A DNA stretch of 8,628 bases, from assembly GCA_016926455.1 (NCBI GenBank), contig JAFGOO010000063.1, positions 1 to 8,628 of the forward strand. The letters are read 5' to 3'. Of this stretch, positions 6,024 to 8,628 are shown piece by piece. Source of the stretch: Methanosarcinaceae archaeon. Its GTDB lineage: Archaea > Halobacteriota > Methanosarcinia > Methanosarcinales > Methanosarcinaceae. The first letter of the stretch is position 1. Each line of letters opens with the position of its first letter. The notes under the pieces were generated by a model that did no database searches, was not told the origin of the DNA, and saw only the letters and a list, made by a program, of their open reading frames with translations. Made by a program: the position numbers and the translations under genes.

Positions 6024-6731
6024 ATGTTTCGGATTATTTTCGTATTAGATTTATATAACCGGAATGTTGTGCATGCGGAGGGCGGAAACCGCAGGGAATA
6101 CAAGCCAGTTCACCTGAACAGTACGATTTGCACATCATCTGAACCTGTTGAGGTAATCGATACGGTCAAACCCGCAGAAGTGTACATAGCAGACCTGAAC
6201 ATCCTGCAGGATATGGGTGCACACGACACCAATTTTGAAATCATACGATTAGTTTCTCGGAGAACAAAGACAATGGTTGATTTAGGTATATCTACGCTTT
6301 CCGATGTGCTGGAAGCGCTCTCACTCGCAGACACCGTTGTCCTTGGAACAGAAACCGTTTCAATGGAAACCATAGCTAACGCAGCATCTGAGTTTCCAGG
6401 TAGTGTGAATGTTAGTATCGATAAAAAGAATGGCAGGATACTCAGAAGTGACCCCCATATGCCGGAAGATCCATTTAAGATTGTGGATTTACTGAATGAA
6501 ATGGATATTAGGGATATCATCATTCTGGATATGGACCGTGTAGGCACCTCAACTGGTGTGGATGTACAATTTTTAAGTAAAATAGTAAGTGCCTCAGCCC
6601 ACGATGTCCTTCTTGGCGGTGGTGTCCGGGATATGGTAGACATAGAGTTCCTGAATAATATCAAAATCAAGGGCGCACTTGTTGCAACTGCCCTGCATAA
6701 TTGTTCAATACCACTGGAATTAATACAATAA
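6024..6731 (+). CDS. HisA/HisF-family related TIM-barrel protein (archaeal hisAF_rel type)
   Basis: The 235-aa protein follows the HisA pattern: VLDLYNRNVVHA at the N-terminus (HisA has a beta1 Asp followed by G-x-V-V), PAEVYIADLNIL (50-61), VVLGTETV (105-112), VSIDKKNGRI (130-139), IIILDMDRVGTSTG (165-178), LLGGGV (196-201) and a VATALH phosphate-site strand near the C-terminus. Asp9 and Asp133 sit where HisA has its two catalytic aspartates. It lacks the close identity expected of true HisA and matches the archaeal HisA/HisF-related group of unknown function. I chose ATG 6024 because homologues begin near MFR-I-FVLD and a TATA-like box lies 25 bp upstream; ATG 6009 is an alternative. An in-frame start at 5901 would run through mfnB and is rejected. 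Divergent pairing with mfnB makes a cofactor-related sugar-phosphate role plausible, but the substrate is unknown. Confidence 0.82.
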   Translation: MFRIIFVLDLYNRNVVHAEGGNRREYKPVHLNSTICTSSEPVEVIDTVKPAEVYIADLNILQDMGAHDTNFEIIRLVSRRTKTMVDLGISTLSDVLEALSLADTVVLGTETVSMETIANAASEFPGSVNVSIDKKNGRILRSDPHMPEDPFKIVDLLNEMDIRDIIILDMDRVGTSTGVDVQFLSKIVSASAHDVLLGGGVRDMVDIEFLNNIKIKGALVATALHNCSIPLELIQ

Positions 6732-6759
6732 TTAATCTAGAACGTAGACTTAGACTTAC

Positions 6760-6765
6760 AGGTGA
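6760..6765 (+). promoter_or_regulatory. Shine-Dalgarno sequence of the 77-aa gene
   Basis: AGGTGA lies six bases before ATG 6772, an ideal archaeal ribosome-binding site, which supports this short gene being real. Confidence 0.7.
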
Positions 6766-6771
6766 AAAAAC

Positions 6772-7005
6772 ATGGCAGACAAAATCGCAGAAAATGGAAC
6801 TTGCGACGGATATGCAGAGATAAAAATGGGGGCGGGCTGGTACCTTACCATTACCCTTACATCGAGTGAAAAATTCGAAAAAGAGTATATCGAGATTGCA
6901 AAAGAGCGCGGTGGCCAGAGACGCGGAAGGTTTAACCTAAATCCAAAGTATGCCCGGGAACTGGGTGAGACGCTGATAAAATTTGCAGATGCTAATAATC
7001 TCTAA
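6772..7005 (+). CDS. Small protein of unknown function (77 aa)
   Basis: I do not recognise a family. The product is soluble, with no signal peptide or membrane segment. An N-terminal half of likely beta strands (GYAEIKMGAGWYLTITLTSS) is followed by a charged region (EKEYIEIAKERGGQRRGRF) and a C-terminal amphipathic helix (YARELGETLIKFADANN). There is a single Cys (11) and no metal-binding pattern. The strong Shine-Dalgarno sequence, ATG start and normal composition support a genuine gene. It starts 40 bp after the HisA-like gene on the same strand, so the two may be cotranscribed. It converges on the thymidylate kinase gene, with 14 bp between the stops. The basic RGGQRRGR stretch could bind nucleic acid, but this is only a guess. 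Confidence 0.8.
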   Translation: MADKIAENGTCDGYAEIKMGAGWYLTITLTSSEKFEKEYIEIAKERGGQRRGRFNLNPKYARELGETLIKFADANNL

Positions 7006-7013
7006 AGGCCAAT

Positions 7014-7019
7014 AAAAAA
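7014..7019 (-). terminator. Oligo-T tract after thymidylate kinase
   Basis: Directly after the tmk stop the minus strand reads six T residues, enough for the oligo-U-dependent termination known in euryarchaea. No hairpin is seen; the call rests on position and base run. Confidence 0.35.
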
Positions 7020-7619
7020 CTAAAAGAGTGATGTGATGATCTTTATCACATCGGCTTCTATTTTTTCGATGGCTCTATCCGTATTCACGATTATAAATCT
7101 CTCTGGTTCTTGCTCGGCAAGGCGCAGGTAGTTTGCACACACGCCCTCTAGGAACTCGATTTTTTCGAACTTAGTCTGCTCACTCCTTTTACCACATCGA
7201 TAAACTGCTATTTCAGGTTCGATATCAAAAAGAATGGTAAGGTTCGGTACGATGGTCCAGTCTCTGTGGATATTTTGTATCCACTCCATAGGGTCTTCGA
7301 ACTTATCACAAAGGGTCATTCCCTGATATGCATATCTGCTATCCGAATACCTGTCAGATATCACGTTTCTGCCGCTTTCAAGTGCAGGTCGTATCACCTT
7401 TGCTATATGCTCGGCATGATCTGCAGTAAACAAAAACAGTTCTGCAAGGTTGTCGGTATCGGAGTGGATGGCACGCTCCACTGCCTCACCTATCCAGTCC
7501 GTGGTCGGTTCCCTGGTAAACAAGAAATCGCCAAGCTCCGGACGTGCCCGCAAACGCGAACAGATAGTGGATTTACCGGACCCATCAATCCCTTCAAGTG
7601 TAATTAATTTTCCCTTCAT
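7020..7619 (-). CDS. tmk: Thymidylate kinase (dTMP kinase)
   Basis: The 199-aa P-loop kinase phosphorylates dTMP to dTDP with ATP in dTTP synthesis. The motifs are in order: LEGIDGSGKST with Walker A at 10-18, the dTMP-binding TREP (35-38), FLFTADHAEH (62-71), SDRYSDSRYAYQG (88-100) containing the DRY motif, and a lid region rich in Arg/Lys (around CGKRSEQTKFEK). The P-loop lacks the Arg found in eukaryotic-type enzymes, as in the E. coli-like class where lid arginines compensate. Length is normal. MKG start is the family's usual N-terminus, but no clear Shine-Dalgarno sequence precedes it. A TATA-like stretch on the minus strand near 7650-7658 may give a short-leader transcript. The 42-aa CxxC gene lies 31 bp upstream on the same strand and may be cotranscribed. 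Confidence 0.93.
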   Translation of the reverse strand: MKGKLITLEGIDGSGKSTICSRLRARPELGDFLFTREPTTDWIGEAVERAIHSDTDNLAELFLFTADHAEHIAKVIRPALESGRNVISDRYSDSRYAYQGMTLCDKFEDPMEWIQNIHRDWTIVPNLTILFDIEPEIAVYRCGKRSEQTKFEKIEFLEGVCANYLRLAEQEPERFIIVNTDRAIEKIEADVIKIITSLF

Positions 7620-7650
7620 AGCTACTTTGCCATCTTACAAGTAAACATTG

Positions 7651-7779
7651 TTATATGCTTGCGGTGTCTTCGCTACCAAACTGAGGGTATGTTATTGGGA
7701 TAAAATTTGGGTCTTTCTGGAATATGAAGTCACATACATTGCATCTAAAATATACCTTTGACTGGTCAACATCACGCAT
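7651..7779 (-). CDS. 42-aa CxxC microprotein upstream of tmk
   Basis: A short minus-strand reading frame starts at ATG 7779, preceded by AAGGTGAT (7790-7783) three bases upstream, one of the strongest ribosome-binding sites in the window. The product begins MRDVDQSKVYFRCNVCDFIF and ends at Ile42. It contains one C-x2-C pair (Cys13, Cys16) in an aromatic-rich setting like one knuckle of a zinc ribbon. It has no second pair, so it might bind metal as a dimer. I do not recognise a family. It lies 31 bp upstream of tmk on the same strand and diverges from the DUF166 gene. Standard gene callers with a 50-aa or longer cutoff would miss it. Confidence 0.65.
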   Translation of the reverse strand: MRDVDQSKVYFRCNVCDFIFQKDPNFIPITYPQFGSEDTASI

Positions 7780-7877
7780 AGTATCACCTTACATCTTCAA
7801 AAGTAGTAATAAATTAACAAGCAAATAATATTAATGTGCCGCTATCTTATTAATATCCGGAACTAAAAAAGATATAC
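7780..7877. promoter_or_regulatory. Divergent promoter region between CxxC microprotein and DUF166 gene
   Basis: On the plus strand TTATTAATA (7847-7855) is centred about 26 bp before ATG 7878, and no Shine-Dalgarno sequence precedes that ATG, so a leaderless DUF166 transcript is likely. On the minus strand, AATATTATTTGC (7832-7821) could serve the microprotein, predicting a start near 7802 and a short leader with AAGGTGAT. TTAATTTATTA (7817-7807) is the alternative but would start transcription within the Shine-Dalgarno sequence. Inferred from spacing only. Confidence 0.45.
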
Positions 7878-8555
7878 ATGACAACTATAGGAGTAATTAC
7901 TCGCGGAAAATACGGCCAACGCCTTATAGAGACCATACAATCGAAAACCTATTTCGACGTCATATCATCCGGGCTTCCTGCAAATCTACCGGAGTTCATT
8001 GAAGATCCAGCAGAGTTTCTTGAGAACTTGGATCTGGATAATATAGTGTTCAAAACAGATATCCTTATTACTTTTTCTCTTCATCCTGACCTTTCCCCGG
8101 AAATTGCCCGTCTAGCTGGCAGGGGAGGCGTTCATGCATTAATCATAGCCGAAGGAAGTTCTCACGTTCCTGTGAATGAACTGGACCAGATATCAAAGGA
8201 ATATGGGATACATATCCAGGTCGATGATATATGCTGCAATCTGAGTTTGGATCCATCCATAATGGAATTCACATCCTTTTTTGGAAGGCCGGTTCTTGAT
8301 ATTCGAACATGTGATGGAAAGATAGTTGAAGTTAAGGTTATCCGGGGTGCACCTTGCGGGAGTACCTGGAATATGGCGAAAAAGCTCATCGGCACCCCAG
8401 TAGAAGATGCACCTGCTCTTGCTGGTCTATTTATCCAGCAGTATCCATGCCGCGCGGTGAGGGGGCAGCTTGGGGGGATACATGAATCTGCCAAACTTCA
8501 CAAGCAAGCGTTAATTAGTGCCCTTGCACGCGAGCTGTATGTAACCCAACTTTGA
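7878..8555 (+). CDS. DUF166 family protein
   Basis: The 225-aa product matches the archaeal DUF166 family as I recall it. It has an N-terminal TTIGVITRGKYG (2-13) resembling a nucleotide-fold first strand and loop, an LITFSLHPDL segment (63-72), GVHALIIAEGSSHVP (84-98), and the hallmark PCGSTW (159-164) with Cys160, followed by QQYPC (187-191) with Cys191. Cys119-Cys120 adjoin in DDICCN. The clustered cysteines suggest a metal site or redox chemistry. Some bacterial relatives are, as I recall, annotated as selenoproteins. No signal peptide or membrane helix is visible. The ATG has no Shine-Dalgarno sequence but sits about 26 bp after a TATA-like box. Database labels linking this family to thymidylate synthesis should be treated with caution; nearby tmk is only suggestive. 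Biochemical role unknown. Confidence 0.82.
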   Translation: MTTIGVITRGKYGQRLIETIQSKTYFDVISSGLPANLPEFIEDPAEFLENLDLDNIVFKTDILITFSLHPDLSPEIARLAGRGGVHALIIAEGSSHVPVNELDQISKEYGIHIQVDDICCNLSLDPSIMEFTSFFGRPVLDIRTCDGKIVEVKVIRGAPCGSTWNMAKKLIGTPVEDAPALAGLFIQQYPCRAVRGQLGGIHESAKLHKQALISALARELYVTQL

Positions 8556-8602
8556 CAGTTTTCTCTCCTTTATGAAAAGAATGTCTTCTCTTTAGGCCAG
8601 AA

Positions 8603-8616
8603 TTTTTCATTTTTTT
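8603..8616 (+). terminator. T-rich terminator-like tract after DUF166 gene
   Basis: Five T, CA, then seven T residues lie about 50 bp after the stop codon. Oligo-T tracts of this kind end transcription in euryarchaea without needing a hairpin. No competing coding sequence is seen in the last 73 bases. Confidence 0.5.
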
Positions 8617-8628
8617 GTCAGGAAATCC

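Noticed and set aside
7020..7022. TAG at the end of tmk as a possible pyrrolysine codon
   Set aside because: The protein is already full length for the family and readthrough meets another TAG after five codons.
1..8628. CRISPR array, tRNA, rRNA or attachment-site duplication
   Set aside because: No regularly spaced repeats, cloverleaf sequences, rRNA-like segments or convincing long direct repeats were found by eye.

Overview
The window looks like chromosomal DNA from a methanogenic or methane-oxidising euryarchaeon, most likely near Methanosarcinales/Methanosarcinia. The evidence is a methanofuran-biosynthesis gene (mfnB), an archaeal HisA/HisF-related protein, a DUF166 protein, a surface protein with a C-terminal PGF-CTERM (archaeosortase) signal, Shine-Dalgarno sequences of the GGAGGTGAT type, TATA-like boxes and two apparently leaderless starts. 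Genus cannot be fixed from the sequence alone.

Layout. Bases 1-422 hold no intact gene. The left edge carries what looks like the decayed N-terminal end of an IS200/IS605-family TnpB gene (minus strand, running off the window). It is followed by a 14-bp palindrome and a stem-loop resembling an IS200/IS605 right end, so this is probably a transposon scar. Bases 423-4568 form a tight plus-strand operon: a secreted, probably PGF-CTERM-anchored beta-rich protein, two paralogous FtsX/LolC-type permeases and a strikingly LolD-like ATPase. Together they form a complete heterodimeric MacB/LolCDE-type ABC system. A class I SAM-dependent methyltransferase pseudogene (4568-5200) overlaps the ATPase stop. 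It carries two in-frame stops, two frameshifts and an apparent deletion of the SAM-binding motif I.

Bases 5282-8555 are housekeeping and cofactor genes. mfnB (minus) and a HisA/HisF-related TIM-barrel gene (plus) diverge from a 43-bp intergenic region that appears to hold interlocking promoters. A small conserved-looking 77-aa gene follows. Thymidylate kinase (minus) converges on it and is preceded by an unlisted 42-aa CxxC microprotein gene with a strong Shine-Dalgarno sequence. A DUF166 gene (plus) diverges from the microprotein, is probably leaderless, and ends just before a T-rich terminator-like tract.

How the parts may work together. The ABC operon probably extracts or remodels something lipid-linked or hydrophobic at the cytoplasmic membrane, with the anchored surface protein as partner or cargo (inference). 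mfnB makes the furan precursor of methanofuran; the divergent HisA-like protein may share its regulation. Tmk supplies dTDP. No CRISPR array, tRNA, rRNA, intact transposase or clear defence system was seen.
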